A stretch of 64,000 nt of DNA from Triplophysa rosa (GCF_024868665.1 NC_079906.1:8084791-8148790), one strand, 5' to 3'; counted from the first letter of the stretch, positions 11,408 through 23,388 are shown. The notes: a model not told the origin generated them from the sequence alone. Numbers and translations are program-made.

Positions 11408-13041
11408 AGAATGACTCGATATTTTTTTTTTCTAAACTAAACCATAAAATTCTAAATATAAAACGGTTAGTTCTGGTCCTTGATTCTGATTGGTTGAGCC
11501 GTGTTCTTAGCTGTTGTAAAAGTCACAAAACATACAGCTGACCTCATACTGTTAACCCGAATGTTCAAAGTAATTATGTTGGCTTGACAGAACCAACATA
11601 CTGATCTTGTATCTAAGCTTATTATTCTTCCGATTCTTCTTCTGATCCCCAAAATTTCTGACTGCTACTCCTCCTAGAGCTTTCAAACTACATCCACCAA
11701 ACTTTCCACAAACCTTCAGTCTGGTCTGACTTGAGTTGCTATATCTTTTCTAACTGATCCGGGTTCTGGTTTTCAAAAACCGGACTCTCAAAACCGCCTA
11801 ATTTCCCATAGACTTAACATTCGTGTGTGTTACATCACTCTACAGTATGTGAAGGCTGTTTGTTAATTTTTGATGCAGCTGAAATGTTTAGGTTGTCTCA
11901 ATAAGTTCTTTCTATTATTTAATTGTAAATAAACAAAGTTACCTTAGTAAATGATCAAAATTAAAAGGAATTCATATGCATGAGAACAACAAACTCAAAA
12001 CAGAGTTTTCCCAACTTATCCGGGTTTTCAGGGACTGCGCCACTATATGTTGCTGCATCTGTGTTGCTTGGCAACCGCTTTGTTGTTGTAGCAACCAAAG
12101 TTTCTTGGGGCTTATTGCTCATTGCGATTGCTTTGTGTTTAGATTAGTATTTTATGAAATGTTAAAATTCAATGAAATTCTATCATAATTTACGCATTTC
12201 TCTTTAATCCTGTATGATTGTTTTGTCCTTGAAAGACAAATGAATTGATGACTTTTATGCCACAAGCAGGTTTAGTTTTTGGTTCTTATTACTTGAAGAA
12301 ATGTTCTTGTTTTACAACATAAATTTCACAATCACTGAAATTTCTAAATTGTTGTGTGCTTTAAAGAAATGTTGCTATGTTCAATAGGTTGCAAAGTAAC
12401 TCAAAATGTTAATCACAGAACCTTATTTCAGTTTTCTTTTTTATAGTTTTCTTTTAGAATATAAATAATGGTGAACCTCTTTAAAAAAATTGAAATTTCA
12501 GTTTTATAGGATGTGGGTATTAGTTAATTTTATGTGTTATATATTGTGGTTAAAGATTGTGACTTGTTTTATCATTCTCCATGCAGCTCTGACCTCTTAA
12601 AATAGCTTGTTTTGTTTCTGTTACACTTGGGTCATAAGTGTACTGAAACCCAGTCCAACTAGTTTTCAAACTGATTAAAAGACGTGTTTTATCAGTACTT
12701 CCACATTGTCATTTACTTTGAAATATCCTGAGAAAATGGTGAAAAAATATTGAAATATGTAAATGTGAAATATATTCTTCCTAAAATATTTTTCCGTTTA
12801 CTGAGCATGAGCAACTGCAATAATTATCATATATTGATTTCATAAAATTCAAGCCAGTTACAAACTATAAAACCCTAAATAAAAACTCATAGTCAACCAT
12901 AGCGCAAAATCAGTTATTTTTACTCTGCAGTGGCAAATGGAATCACTGACACAACTGAAAGAGGCTTGGAAGATCAGCATTCAAAAGTGAAGAAGAGAGA
13001 AAGAGTGTCAGAAGCTGGGGGTGAAGAGATGTGCTGGTCGC
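11408..13041. other. Intergenic region, GIMAP-like to crybb2
   Basis: AT-rich with no convincing exon on either strand. The two genes converge here, so the 3' UTR of crybb2 should occupy the right end, but no clear minus-strand AATAAA was found. Confidence 0.5.
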
Positions 13042-14766
13042 TTAGTTAGAGGGGTGAAAAGCTCCTCTTTGGTGCCATTGCATGTCACGAATGCGCCTCA
13101 CTGACTGGATCTGCGGCAGCACAGCCCCGAACTCAGAACACTCCTTATACTCTCCTTTCTCAAACAAGTACTGATAGCCTCTGTATCCCGGGTACTGATA
13201 ACCCACCCAGCTGTTAAGAAGACAAGCACGAGAAGATGAATAAACATGCTCTCTATACAGAAAGCCAATGTTTGCATTAAATATCAAAATACCATGAAGT
13301 ATTTCGGCTTTGGTTTACTCACGTGCCACACTGCACACGGACTGAGGAAACTTTCTCATGATATCCATGAGCGTGAAAGCTGGGGACATCATCATCTATG
13401 ATCTCAATCTTCCTCCCAGCGAAGCTTGGGTTCTCGTACAGCACGATCTTGTGTTCCTGGCTGTCCTGCAGGGATACAGTGATGATGTTCAACAATGTAT
13501 TGGAAGTGTTATGCTCATGAAATTAAAATAAAATAAATTCATATGCACTACCAGTCAAAAGTGTGATGGTCCAAAAGTTTCACAAACAAAAAAAAAGGTT
13601 GTGCCTAGACACTTAAAAACATTTTTTTGTTTGTTTTAAATAAGTTGGACCGGGCCCAGCTCAAAGGGAACGTATTCAGAAATTGATTAAATGTTTTCTG
13701 AATGTTCTTACAAAAGTTATCAAGAATGTTCCTGCAGCAACCTTAAAATAACATTTTATCTACATTGTATGTTCTTTCTAAATGTTCTGAAAAGATTATA
13801 AAAATGTTATTCGTATATCTACATAATGGGAACTTTAGCAAAACATTTTCAAAACATGTTTTTGTAAGCTGGTCGATAATAGCCCTCAAATGTCCAGCAC
13901 ACATGATAACTCCTTGTAAAGTGTTTTGAAATATTCCCATGTGGATACCTCATGAGGCCGGTTGAGAGAATGCCTGAATAATATAGGCATTTTTTTAAAG
14001 GAAGCTAGCTTTGATGTGTTTAACATTTAGACATTGTTACTGTACATAATTCTTAAATTTCTATTTGTGTTATTTTATAGTATGGTACAGTATAGTATGC
14101 TATAGGGTTACTCTGTAGTTGGGTTTGTCCATATATGATCTAACCATTGGTTGAAACAACCTAGCATTGTTTAGAGAAGTGCAAAGTTTTACTGGTAGTG
14201 TATACATAACCTGCAATTCAAAGTTCTATAGTAAAGTCTTAAAGTTACCACTTTAATGGGGCGGAAGGCGAAGATGCAGTCACTGCGTCTGCTGTTGGTC
14301 CAGGCATCCCAGCGAGGATACTCACCCTTCTCGAACACATACTGCTCCCCCTTACAGCCGGGCTGCTCATATCCCACCCACCTGCATACCAATTTTGCTC
14401 TGATTCACTGCACTATAGTCTCTGTAAACTACTATGCTTTCATAGCCACTTTCTTTTACCATATCTTTTTCAGACACATTCAAACAAACACTCACGGTCC
14501 ACACGGAACGAGTATTGAGCCCACTTTCTCCACGCCCGCCTCCTGGAGGTTGTTACAGGGCCCAGTCAGCTCATGACAGCGGCCTTGGAAGTTTTCCTGT
14601 TCGTAGATCACCAACTGTGGAGGGAGAGAGAGAAGAAAACAGTATTAGGTAGGAATGACAGATGAGGCATACTGCCACGGATCGTGTGAGAATGTGCTTG
14701 TACCTTGAATGCACTGGTCACTGGTTGCTTTTGTTTGGTTGCAGGGTTCTGGTGATCAGTTGCCAT
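13042..14766 (-). CDS. crybb2: Beta-crystallin B2, five coding exons
   Basis: Reading on the minus strand, exons are 14766-14704, 14614-14496, 14381-14249, 13465-13323 and 13210-13042. All boundaries are GT-AG and phases agree, giving 208 residues (human beta-B2 has 205). A short N-terminal arm ([12 protein letters not shown]) is followed by one Greek-key motif per exon: [32 protein letters not shown], then after DSQEHK the motif [11 protein letters not shown], and finally [19 protein letters not shown]. The C-terminal arm [15 protein letters not shown] is diagnostic of beta-B2. The protein is a structural lens protein forming beta-crystallin oligomers. The start is the Met with the beta-B2-like arm; a further non-coding first exon probably lies upstream (14.8-15.1 kb), as in other vertebrates, but was not identified. 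The [11 protein letters not shown] linker region is also typical. Confidence 0.95.
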
Positions 14767-15439
14767 AGTGAACCAGGATGGGTGTGATGAGCTTTGTTGA
14801 GAGAAATGACATCAAAAACATGTACGATGAAGAAAGCAATTATTATTTGTGTCAATTAAATAATACATAATTTAATGTATATAAACAAGATGGTTGAGTT
14901 GTTTCCCATTTGTAATGCCATTATAAAAAGCAGCAGTAATATGTAGTGTTCTCTTACCAGCTCCGGGGTGCCAGTCGCTGTGGGGTGGCATCAGAGGCTC
15001 AATATATATTGCATGCTCAGGGGCGGAAACACTGCCAAAACATTTCAACTGAATACATTCATAGGCCGGTCCCAATAGGCTGACCGGCTGGCACTGGGAG
15101 GGCAGAAGAAATACCAGCCAAACACACACACATCATTATCCTCGCCCTCTCTATATCGGCCCTCCCTGTTTTTTTGATGCCCCACAAAGTTATTTCATTA
15201 GTTGTAAGTTTCGCCCAGCCATGCTTTGTTATATATCCCATGATTCAGCACAACCTGTGCCAAGAGTCCAGCACCTACAACAAGTGCAACAGACTCTGGA
15301 TGTCCAACTAAAAGAGTGAAACATAGTTGTAAATTTGCTACTTTCATTTATTTTAGTGAAAATATGTTAATGATTTTCTGTCAGTGTCAAATGCCATTTT
15401 TGAACTTGCTTTGGGAGTTGAGTTCGTCTTTTTTTAATA
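14767..15439. other. crybb2 upstream region
   Basis: This should contain the crybb2 promoter and a non-coding first exon on the minus strand. A TATAATG-like box in minus orientation lies near 14925, but its assignment is uncertain. No coding sequence was seen. Confidence 0.35.
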
Positions 15440-16279
15440 AACTCTTAGCATTTACTTTACCATCAGTAAATGAAATTTCTGAACTCGTTCAAAAATAATT
15501 TATATGAACAATTCCATTCTGGGTTCCGTCCCCTCCACAGCACAGAAACAGCACTCCTTAAAATCACTAATGATCTCCTTCTAACGGCTGACTCTGGTTT
15601 ACTATCCATTTTTCTTCTGCTTGATTTAAGTGCGTCCTTTGACACAATCTCACATACTATACTTCTAGATAGACTTTCTTCTATTGGTATCACTAACATA
15701 CCCCTCGAATGGTTCCATTCATATCTCTCTGGTCGCACTCAGTTTATTCAATTAAAATCATTTACCTCTTATCTAGTCTTAATACAGGTGTGGCCCAGGG
15801 CTCTGTCCTGGGGACACTGTTGTTTATCATCTACCTTCTTCCTCTTGGTTAAATCTTTCACAAACATCATGTTAACTTCCATTGCTACACAAATGACACC
15901 CAGCAATACCTTTGTACCTAACCCAACTCCAAACTCCCTCAATCCTCTCTCATTAATTGTCTTCTCAACATAAAATCCTGATTTACTTCAAATTCTCTCA
16001 AATTAAACGGTAATAAAACTGAACATCTTCTTATAGGCTCAAGATCAACATTAAACAAACTTCTGAACTTTTCTATTCCCATTGATAATTCCTTCTAACT
16101 CTCTTCAGATTAAGAGTCTGGGAGTCATCTATGACAGCACTCTCTCTTTCACCTCCCATGTTAATAATGTTACCCGGTCTGCTTACTTTCACCTACAAAA
16201 CATTAATCGTTTATGTCCTTTCCTCACGCCTCACTCCACTGCCATTCTCGTTCATAGTCTAGTCAGTTCTCGCTTAGAC

Positions 16280-16750
16280 TGTCATGATTCTGTCCTTCTT
16301 GTCTTGAGTTTTCTAGTTCTGTGGACAGAGTCGTGACAGTACCATGTCTTTTGTGCTTGTTGTTTTGTGTGTTATGTGTGGAGACACGTGGCCTTTGTTG
16401 TGACTTTGCGCCACGTGTCCTCCTGTCTTGTCTCTTAGCCCCGCCCCCTTGTTTCCCGTAATCTCATCCTTAGTGTTGATTCCCGTCACCTGCCCAAGAC
16501 ATGCCTTATTCATGTCTTGTTGTATTCCCTTGTCAAGTCACCCCTGGATTATATACTGTGTTCCTGTTTTTGCCTAGTACTGTTTTTGGATGTATATTAT
16601 TTTATATTATTATATCATCTGGACTTTCTTATTTTTCCCTTCGTGGGAAGTTTTCTGTTGGAACTATTATTTCCTGTTTTGACATCAAGTAATTTTTTAT
16701 CCCTTCCCGCTGCCTGCGTTTGGGCTTTCTGTCCGAGAGCAGTCCTGACA
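16280..16750 (+). mobile_element. Solo LTR with 5-bp target duplication
   Basis: The 471-bp insert begins TGTCATGATTCTGTCC and ends CAGTCCTGACA (TG...CA, inverted TGTCA/TGACA). It is flanked on both sides by TAGAC (16275-16279 and 16751-16755). Removing it restores the L2 frame across RLD|CNSLL. A TATATAC-like box near 16550 suggests plus orientation. No internal retroviral-type sequence is present. Confidence 0.82.
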
Positions 16751-16865
16751 TAGACTGTAATTCCCTTTTGTTCGGGCTTCCGCATAAAACCCTCAATAAT
16801 TACGATTGGTACAAAACTCGTATTATAACTCGTACCCCCTCTATCCATCACATTACACTTATTTT

Positions 16866-17434
16866 GTACCTGTGCCAGCAGCCATATCACCCTGTAGCCC
16901 AAGACTGGTTGCCCACTGAAGCTAAGCAGGGCTGAGCCTGGTCAGTACCTGAATGGGAGACCTCCTGTGATAGCTAGGTTGCTGCTGGAAGAGGTGTTAG
17001 TGAGACCAGCAGGGGCTCCTCACCCTGTGGTCTGTATGGGTCCTAATGCCCCAGGATAGTGATGGGGACACTATACTGTAAAAAGCACCGTCCTTCGGAT
17101 GAGACGTTAAACCGAGGTCCCGACTCCCTGTTGTCATTAAAGATCCCATGGCACTAGGGGTATAACCCCGGTGTCCGGGCCAGATTCCCTCCACTGGCCC
17201 TTGTCAATCATGGCCTCCTAATAATCCCCACTCTCTGAATTGGCTCTATCTCTCTCTCCTCTCCACCTATAGCTGGTGTGTGGTGAGTGCACTGGCGCCG
17301 ATGTACTGTGACTGCCGTCGCATCATCCAGGTGGATGCTGCACACTGGTGGTGGTTGAGGAGAGACCCCCCTCATATGATTGTAAAGTGCTTTGTTTGTA
17401 CAGAAAAGCGCTATATAAATGCCTCATTCATTCA
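16866..17434 (+). mobile_element. 5S-rRNA-derived SINE (SINE3 type)
   Basis: The head at 16872-16965 carries the 5S rRNA internal promoter, with GAAGCTAAGCAGGGCTGAGC and GAATGGGAGACC. The body continues with CTTCGGATGAGACGTTAAACC, and the tail ends AAAGCGCTATATAAATG with ATTC repeats, a tail shared with L2/CR1 LINEs. ATTTT-type repeats flank the insert in the L2 host. It is not a functional 5S gene. Confidence 0.85.
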
Positions 17435-17984
17435 TTTTACAACAGCTTCATTGGCTCCCCATCACTTACCGCATTACCTACAAAATACTATTCATTATCT
17501 CGCACCTCCATATCTTCTTGACCTCCTCCATATTGCCATATCCGATCGCACTTTCAGATCTTCTTCCTCTATTCATCTATTTGTTCCTCCTGTCTGTCTT
17601 GTTTGGGTAGCAGAGCTTTCAGTCGCTCTGCTCCCTAGCTTTGGAATTCTCTCCCATCTGAGCTTCTTAATATTGACTCTCTCTCACATTTTAAATCTAA
17701 ACTTAAACCATTTGTTTAGCATAGTTTACTCCCTTTGATTATAATTGTATTGTGTTTTTAACTGTATTGTATTTGACTGTCTTTATTGTTTTTGTTTTGC
17801 TAATAGTGTACGGTGACCATGAGTGTCAAGAAAGGTGCCTTTAAATGAAATGCATTACTATTATAAAACGAGAGAAAATTCTGGCTAAAAACTGGTTTGT
17901 GTGTTCATGCAATTAAGCTGCTTAAAAGCTTCATTCAACATTAAATATGTTTTGATTTGGTCTTTGAAGAATACATTGTCTAGG

Positions 17985-19902
17985 TGTCATGATCGGGTGG
18001 TGAGACAAGGAGAGAGGACCCAAGTGCAGACAGTGGGTAAGGGGTTAACAGGACATTTATTTCACAAAAGTACAAAACATAGACCCACGTGGGGGTAACA
18101 TAATAAAACAAGGGGATAACACGACATGACAAGACAGGACTGAGACTAACTACACTGACCAGACTGGAGATAGAAATTAACAAGGACTACAATAAACTAA
18201 ACTAGACTAGACTAGACTAGACTAGACACGGCAAGAAGCTCACCAGACAAATGAAACATACACGCACAATGAACCAGCACAGGACAGAGAACAAAGGGGC
18301 ATTAAATAAGGGATCAAATCAAGAGGGGACAGGTGTGGGGCATGAACTAATAACGAGCACTAACGAGGAAACAAGAGGGCAGGAACAATGACGAGACGGG
18401 AGAGAGTATGGCAAGCCAAAAGGGCCAAAACGCCTCTCTCCACATGAAACAAGAGGTTCTGCAATGGCTCTGCCACAAGATCAAGAAAATAAAGACAAGA
18501 TGGGGCAGAACCATGACAGAAGCCCCTCCTTAAGAAGCGGCAACCTGACGCTCCTCAAGGAACAAACAAGACAAGACAGACTGTGACATTACCAAAAAAA
18601 AACAGGGCAACATGATAAATATAATGGCTCTGGGGGGGGGGTTTGGTGGGGGGAGCACAAGAGTCCACAGGAGGAAGGCAAAACTGGCGAACACAAAAGT
18701 CCACACAAGTCCAAAGACACGGACTGGATGCTGGCGCTGCGGCCGGACCTGGACTGGATGCCGACTGACACACAGGCTGGATTGCCGGCTGACACACGGA
18801 CTGGATTGCCGGCTGACACACGGACTGGATTGCCGGCTGATACACGGACAGGATTGCCGGCTGACCAACCGGCTAAGCAGGGCTGGGCGTCGACAGGACA
18901 GGATGTCGGTGGCTGGGCAGCGCTCTCTGGCAGCTGGGCAGCATTCTCCGATGGCTGGGCAGTGCTCTCTGGCAGCTGGGCAGCAACTAGGACACCGGCT
19001 GGATCGCTGGCGGGACAGGAACACATAGGACGGGGTGTCGACTGGACAGGCCTGGGTACCGTTTGGGATGCCGGCAGGGATCTGTGGCGGGAACAGGATA
19101 CCGGCGGTCTCGACCCTGGAGGGGAACCCGACGACCTCAACCCTGGAAGGGAGCCCGGCAGTCTCGACCCCGGACGGGGTTCCAGCGGCCTCGACCCTGG
19201 AAGGGAGCCCGGTGGCCCCGACTCTGGAAGGGACACCGGCGGCCTCAACCCTGGAAGGGAGTCCGTCGGCTTCGACCCTGGAGGGGAGCCTGGCGGCATC
19301 GACCCCTCCCGCTGCGATCCCTCTGTCTGCTGGGTCCAATAATGGCTGGTTCATTCTGTCATGTTCGGGTGGTGAGACAAGGAGAGAGGACCCAAGTGCA
19401 GACAGCGGGTAAGGGGTTAACAGAACATTTATTTCACAAAAGTACAAAACAAAGACCCACGTGGGAGTAACATAATAAAACAAGGGAATAACACGACATG
19501 ACAAGACAGGACTGGGACTAACTACACTGACCAGACTGGAGATAGAAATTAACAAGGACTACAATAGACTAGACTAGACTAGACTAGACAAGACTAGACT
19601 AGACTAGACACGGCCAGGAACTCACCAGACAAATGACACATACACGCACAATGAACCAGCACAGGACAGAGAACAAAGGGGCATTAAATAAGGGATCAAA
19701 TCAAGAGGGGACAGGTGTGGGGCATGAACTAATAACAAGCACTAACGAGGAAACAAGAGGGCAGGGAAAATGACGAGACCGGAGAGAGAGTATGGCAAGC
19801 CAAAAGGGCCAAAACGCCTCTCTCCACATGAAAGAAGAGGTTCTGCCATGGCTCTGCCACAAGATCAAGAAAAGCAAGACAAGATGGGGCAGAACCATGA
19901 CA
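17985..19902 (-). mobile_element. Non-autonomous LTR retrotransposon (TRIM/LARD-like)
   Basis: Two direct LTRs, 17985-18518 (534 bp) and 19357-19902 (546 bp), begin TGTCATG and end CATGACA. The 838-bp interior has no gag protease, RT or integrase. The element is flanked by CTAGG on both sides (17980-17984 and 19903-19907). On the minus strand a purine run AAGGAGGGGCTTC directly precedes the low-coordinate LTR, which fits a polypurine tract and sets the orientation as minus. Both LTRs contain a TTATTTAAT box and AATAAA on the minus strand, and a (TAGAC)n microsatellite that differs in length between them. Superfamily is unknown; Ty3-like ancestry is possible. Confidence 0.85.
18530..19354 (-). 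CDS. Repetitive Pro/Ser/Cys-rich ORF inside the LTR element
   Basis: Open frame of 274 codons from ATG at 19354, 3 bp inside the upstream LTR boundary. It starts MNQPLLDPADRG, which faintly resembles the start of some fish LTR-element Gag proteins. Seven 9-residue units of the LPSRVEAAG type follow, then a Cys-rich stretch (CPAAREHCPAIGECC), then four 8-residue SRQSSPCV units and a hydrophobic C-terminal part. The tandem DNA units are 27 and 24 bp. It may be translated, but the overlapping frames are also open because of base composition, so a coding role is unproven. Confidence 0.4.
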   Translation of the reverse strand: MNQPLLDPADRGIAAGGVDAARLPSRVEADGLPSRVEAAGVPSRVGATGLPSRVEAAGTPSGVETAGLPSRVEVVGFPSRVETAGILFPPQIPAGIPNGTQACPVDTPSYVFLSRQRSSRCPSCCPAAREHCPAIGECCPAARERCPATDILSCRRPALLSRLVSRQSCPCISRQSSPCVSRQSSPCVSRQSSLCVSRHPVQVRPQRQHPVRVFGLVWTFVFASFAFLLWTLVLPPPNPPPRAIIFIMLPCFFLVMSQSVLSCLFLEERQVAAS

Positions 19903-19907
19903 CTAGG

Positions 19908-21339
19908 GGTGTCATCTTCAGCTTTTCAAACCATTTTTCTGTCAGGTGTGTGTGTACCCACTTACAGTAACTATATTTTGGAGATAAATTTGTAAAGTGT
20001 GCAAAACCTGAAACCTGATAAACAATGTCTAGTACATAGTTTTTTTCAAAATGGTAAAAGTTTTATAGAGGTTGTAGGTTTCTGAAGTTTTCTGAGGTTA
20101 TAGCATGTATAACTATAACAACCATAGACGTATATGAAATGTCCTAATTTCTAATGTAAATAAATACTCTGATATAAGAGTCATTCTAATTAGGGGTACA
20201 TGTCATGTCCATAGATCATTTGTCCATTATCAATTTTATTAATTTTTCATTAACTACACTTCAAGCAATGATCACTTTTATATCAGGGGACATTTGTAAT
20301 TAATTTAATACAAAAATCCAACAAATATCTTTTATCTTACAAAAATGGCATATTCTATACTGGAAGTTGCTGTTTTTGTGCTGTCCGATTTGGTCAATGT
20401 GAGGTTTTGCTCTTCAGATTAGCTCTAAACGACAAGTTTCTGTATATATTTCTTATAAATATTTGTCCAAAATATTCATTAAATTATGAGAAAGGTGTTT
20501 TAAAAATATTTTGCTCATGCATCTACATTAAATTATCCATTTTGTGTATGTCCGAGAAATCAGTGTCAACCGTGTTACTCCCTATAAAACCCCCTATAAA
20601 TCAGCAATGGTTTGTTACCAAGTCACATGTCCAACATCACATGATGTAATTTCCTTTTTGGGGGGAAATTTGAAGACAGTGTGGTAAGTCATAACTTCTC
20701 CTCTTCAATATTTTATCCATAATATTGCCTTCACAAAGAGTAGATTAATTGACTGTCAACTTAACTGTGTTACCAGCATGTTCTGTTGAACTTGCATGAC
20801 ATGTAGTTTTTATAAATATGTAAACAGACACGAGGAACAGAGAGATGCATAGAGGAAGATCTGAAAGTGCGAGTGGGTGTGGCAATATGGAGGAGGTCAA
20901 CATAAGAGAAAACATAAGTTAATCAAGGTCATGTACTAACTAGTCCGAGGTCAGCAGTTTGCACAAGGCCCTAAAATGGCCAAAATGTCAACTGTGTTAC
21001 CTGTCAATGGTTGACAATGTTGGCAATAGTGTTGATTTATTATATAAAAAGTCATTAGAGCTTAAGCTTGCCAAATAATTAATTTTGCACATTACGGGGA
21101 TATATTATTCAACCACCTAGTTTATTTATAAAAAAGAATAGTCATTTTCTGGCTGACATGAAATGTACCCCTAAATATAGAATGACTCATAAATTATGTT
21201 AAAAACTGGATGGACCGAAAATGGTTTCCATTTAGATTCACACCCAGTTTCTAATGAAAATTGCATGGTTTAACAACCAGTTTTTTGTAAACTGGTTCAC
21301 TTTAGCAAACATTTTTATATTTTTTGTAAAACCATAATG
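19908..21339. mobile_element. Intergenic stretch holding a 1.0-kb inverted-repeat element
   Basis: Inverted repeats of about 34 bp at 20178-20210 and 21154-21188 (GAGTCATTCT and AGGGGTACAT cores) bound about 1 kb of AT-rich, non-coding DNA. No transposase was seen; probably a large MITE. The remaining flanks show nothing recognisable. Confidence 0.5.
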
Positions 21340-22333
21340 TCTCGGTTACGACTGTAACCTCTGTTCCCTGATGGAGGGAACGAGACGTTGTGTTGAGAGA
21401 ACCTATCATCTCCGAGAGGAATTTTAAAATGCCAATGGGCTTGGCGAATGGCACACGAACGCCAGTCCCGCCCCGTGCATACGGGTATAAAAGGAAAATG
21501 GCGGCGGTCATTCATTCACCCTTTGGGCTGAGGAACCTGAGATGTATCTCCCGGTCACTGCAGCGGGTCGGCGAAGCGTTGTGGCATGAAGACACAACGT
21601 CTCGTTCCCTCCATCAGGGAACGGAGGTTACAGTCATAACCGAGACGTTCCCCTTCAGTCGGTCTCTCAACGTTGTGTTGAGAGACAGACTGGGGACCTA
21701 TCTTTACATGCCACGGCACTGAGCCGTATCACGACCTCAAGCGGAACGACACTGACTGGACTAGCGAGTCACAAGTGAGCGCTACCGCTAGATGTAATCT
21801 TCCAGTGGGATCAGCACTAGTAGCATACTGAGAAGCTTGTACCGAAGGTGGCATTCGTCTTTAGTAACGAGACGCCGTCCGGCACTGTAAGAACACTGGG
21901 AAAACACTGCTCTCCTCTTTGAAGAGTGTGTTAGGCCACATCCTACCACAAGGGGAGGTTACATGTGGAGACACCAACATGGTCTCACCAGTGGGGAGAA
22001 CAACATGTGAGAATTTGTGTCAGCCCGGATGGGGGGACAGAACCCAGGTGGGGTAACCACCGGAGGGGAGGTCACAGGTTCACCAACAGGGGAAACAGGA
22101 GTGAGGAATTCAACATACGGGACGACCCTGCAGGGGAGTCACTACATATGGGGAAACAGTCCTAGTATAGGGGTCCACCTGAGCAGGGGCGACTCTACCA
22201 GTACTGGACTTGGTTCCAACAGACTTCTCTGCCCGGTCTGTTTACCATAATGCCAAAAAATACTTAGTGATGGATGGAATGCCTGTAATTCACCCTAAGG
22301 GGGGAAGTAGGGAGGCTAGATAGTGCGCTAGAC

Positions 22334-23388
22334 TCACCTGGAGAGGGGAGAAGGCGCTTTCGCAGGCGTACACCCAAACCAGATGCCTGTCTTATACGCC
22401 GGTAGCGTGTAAGACATGGGCTGACACAGGTTCCACGCGGAGGTTGTAAAACCTTGCAAAGGTAGTGGGCGTAGCCCAACCCGCAGCATTACAAATGTCT
22501 GCCAGAGAGGCGCCCTGAGCCAGTGCCCACGAAGAAGCCATACCCCGAGTGGGCTCTCACTGCAAGCGGGCATGGGTGATCTTGGGACTGGTATGCCAAA
22601 GCAATGACATCCACAATCCAGTGCGCCAATCTCTGTTTGGAGACAGCCCTCCCCTGTTGCTGTCCCCCATAACAGACAAAGAGCTGCTCAGAGTTTCTAA
22701 GGCTCTGCGTGAGGTCTAAGTAGAGGCGCAGTGCACGTACTGGACAAAACACGTTGGAGGTTGGGTCTTTCTCCCCAGAGGGGAGCACCTGCAAGTTCAC
22801 CACCTGGTCCCGGAAGGGAGTGGTGGGAACCTTGGGCACGTAACCGGGCCGGGGTCTCAGGATAATGTGAGAACCACCATGCCCAAATTCTTGGCACCCA
22901 TGGGACACGGAGAATGCCTGGAGGTCCCCCACCCTCTTGATAGAAGCAAGGACCATCAAGAGTGCAGTCTTCATCGTGAGATGAGGAAGACTGGCGTCTC
23001 TGAGGGGCTCAAAAGGGACCTTACCAAGGCCTTGCAAGACCACATTAAGGTCCCAAGAGGGTACGGATCGCGGTCGAGGTGGATTCACCCTTCTCGCACC
23101 CCTAAGGATCCTGGTGACCAGGTCATGTTGGCCGAGAGACTTACCCTCCACGAGATCGTGATGAGCGGCAGTAGCGGCTACATACACTTTCAACGTGGAT
23201 GGGGAGAGGTTACTCTCTAGTCTCTTTTGTAGGAAGGCCAACACTGACCCGAATCGAGCAATTCCGTGGGTTCTCCCTGCGGGAAGAACACCAGGACGAG
23301 AAGAGACGCCACTTATAAGCATATAGACACCTAGTGGAGGGGGCTCTAGCCTGCAGGACAGTCTCTCTGACCGCCGGCGGCAAGCCAC
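22334..23388 (-). pseudogene. DIRS tyrosine recombinase, frameshifted
   Basis: The first frame (23388-22489) has SPSTLKVYVAATAAHHD, an ASIKRVGDLQAFSV block with the first catalytic Arg, and VRAHS near the second catalytic His/Arg region. The frame then breaks. The C-terminal part, including the region expected to hold the nucleophilic Tyr, continues in another frame at about 22560-22340. DIRS elements use this enzyme in place of an integrase to insert circular DNA without target duplication. This copy cannot make an intact enzyme. Confidence 0.8.

Larger units (their letters stand above)
15440..17790 (+). mobile_element. L2-type LINE reverse-transcriptase remnant in three pieces
   Basis: Piece A (15440-16279) encodes a decayed RT with STETALLKITNDLL, LLDLSASFDTISHTILLDRL and WFHSYLSGRTQF, later [16 protein letters not shown]. 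Piece B (about 16756-16863) encodes NSLLFGLPHK and ITRTPSIHHIT. Piece C (17438-17760) encodes LQQLHWLPITYRITYKI. The pieces are colinear with the usual order of an L2-type RT and thumb region. The breaks are caused by a solo LTR (16280-16750) and a 5S SINE (16866-17434). Frameshifts and missing motifs (no intact YADD) make it a dead copy. Confidence 0.8.

Noticed and set aside
16872..16965. 5S rRNA gene
   Set aside because: Only the internal promoter part matches, with mismatches, and it runs into a LINE-like tail: a 5S-derived SINE, not a gene.
18728..19320. Regularly spaced short repeats, CRISPR-like at first sight
   Set aside because: Units are contiguous 24- and 27-bp coding-type minisatellites without unique spacers, in a vertebrate retroelement.
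18612..19470. Plus-strand Gly/Arg/Pro-rich ORFs of 125-204 codons
   Set aside because: Antisense to the minus-strand ORF of the LTR element. Open in several frames because the tandem units are multiples of three and GC-rich. Element orientation is minus.
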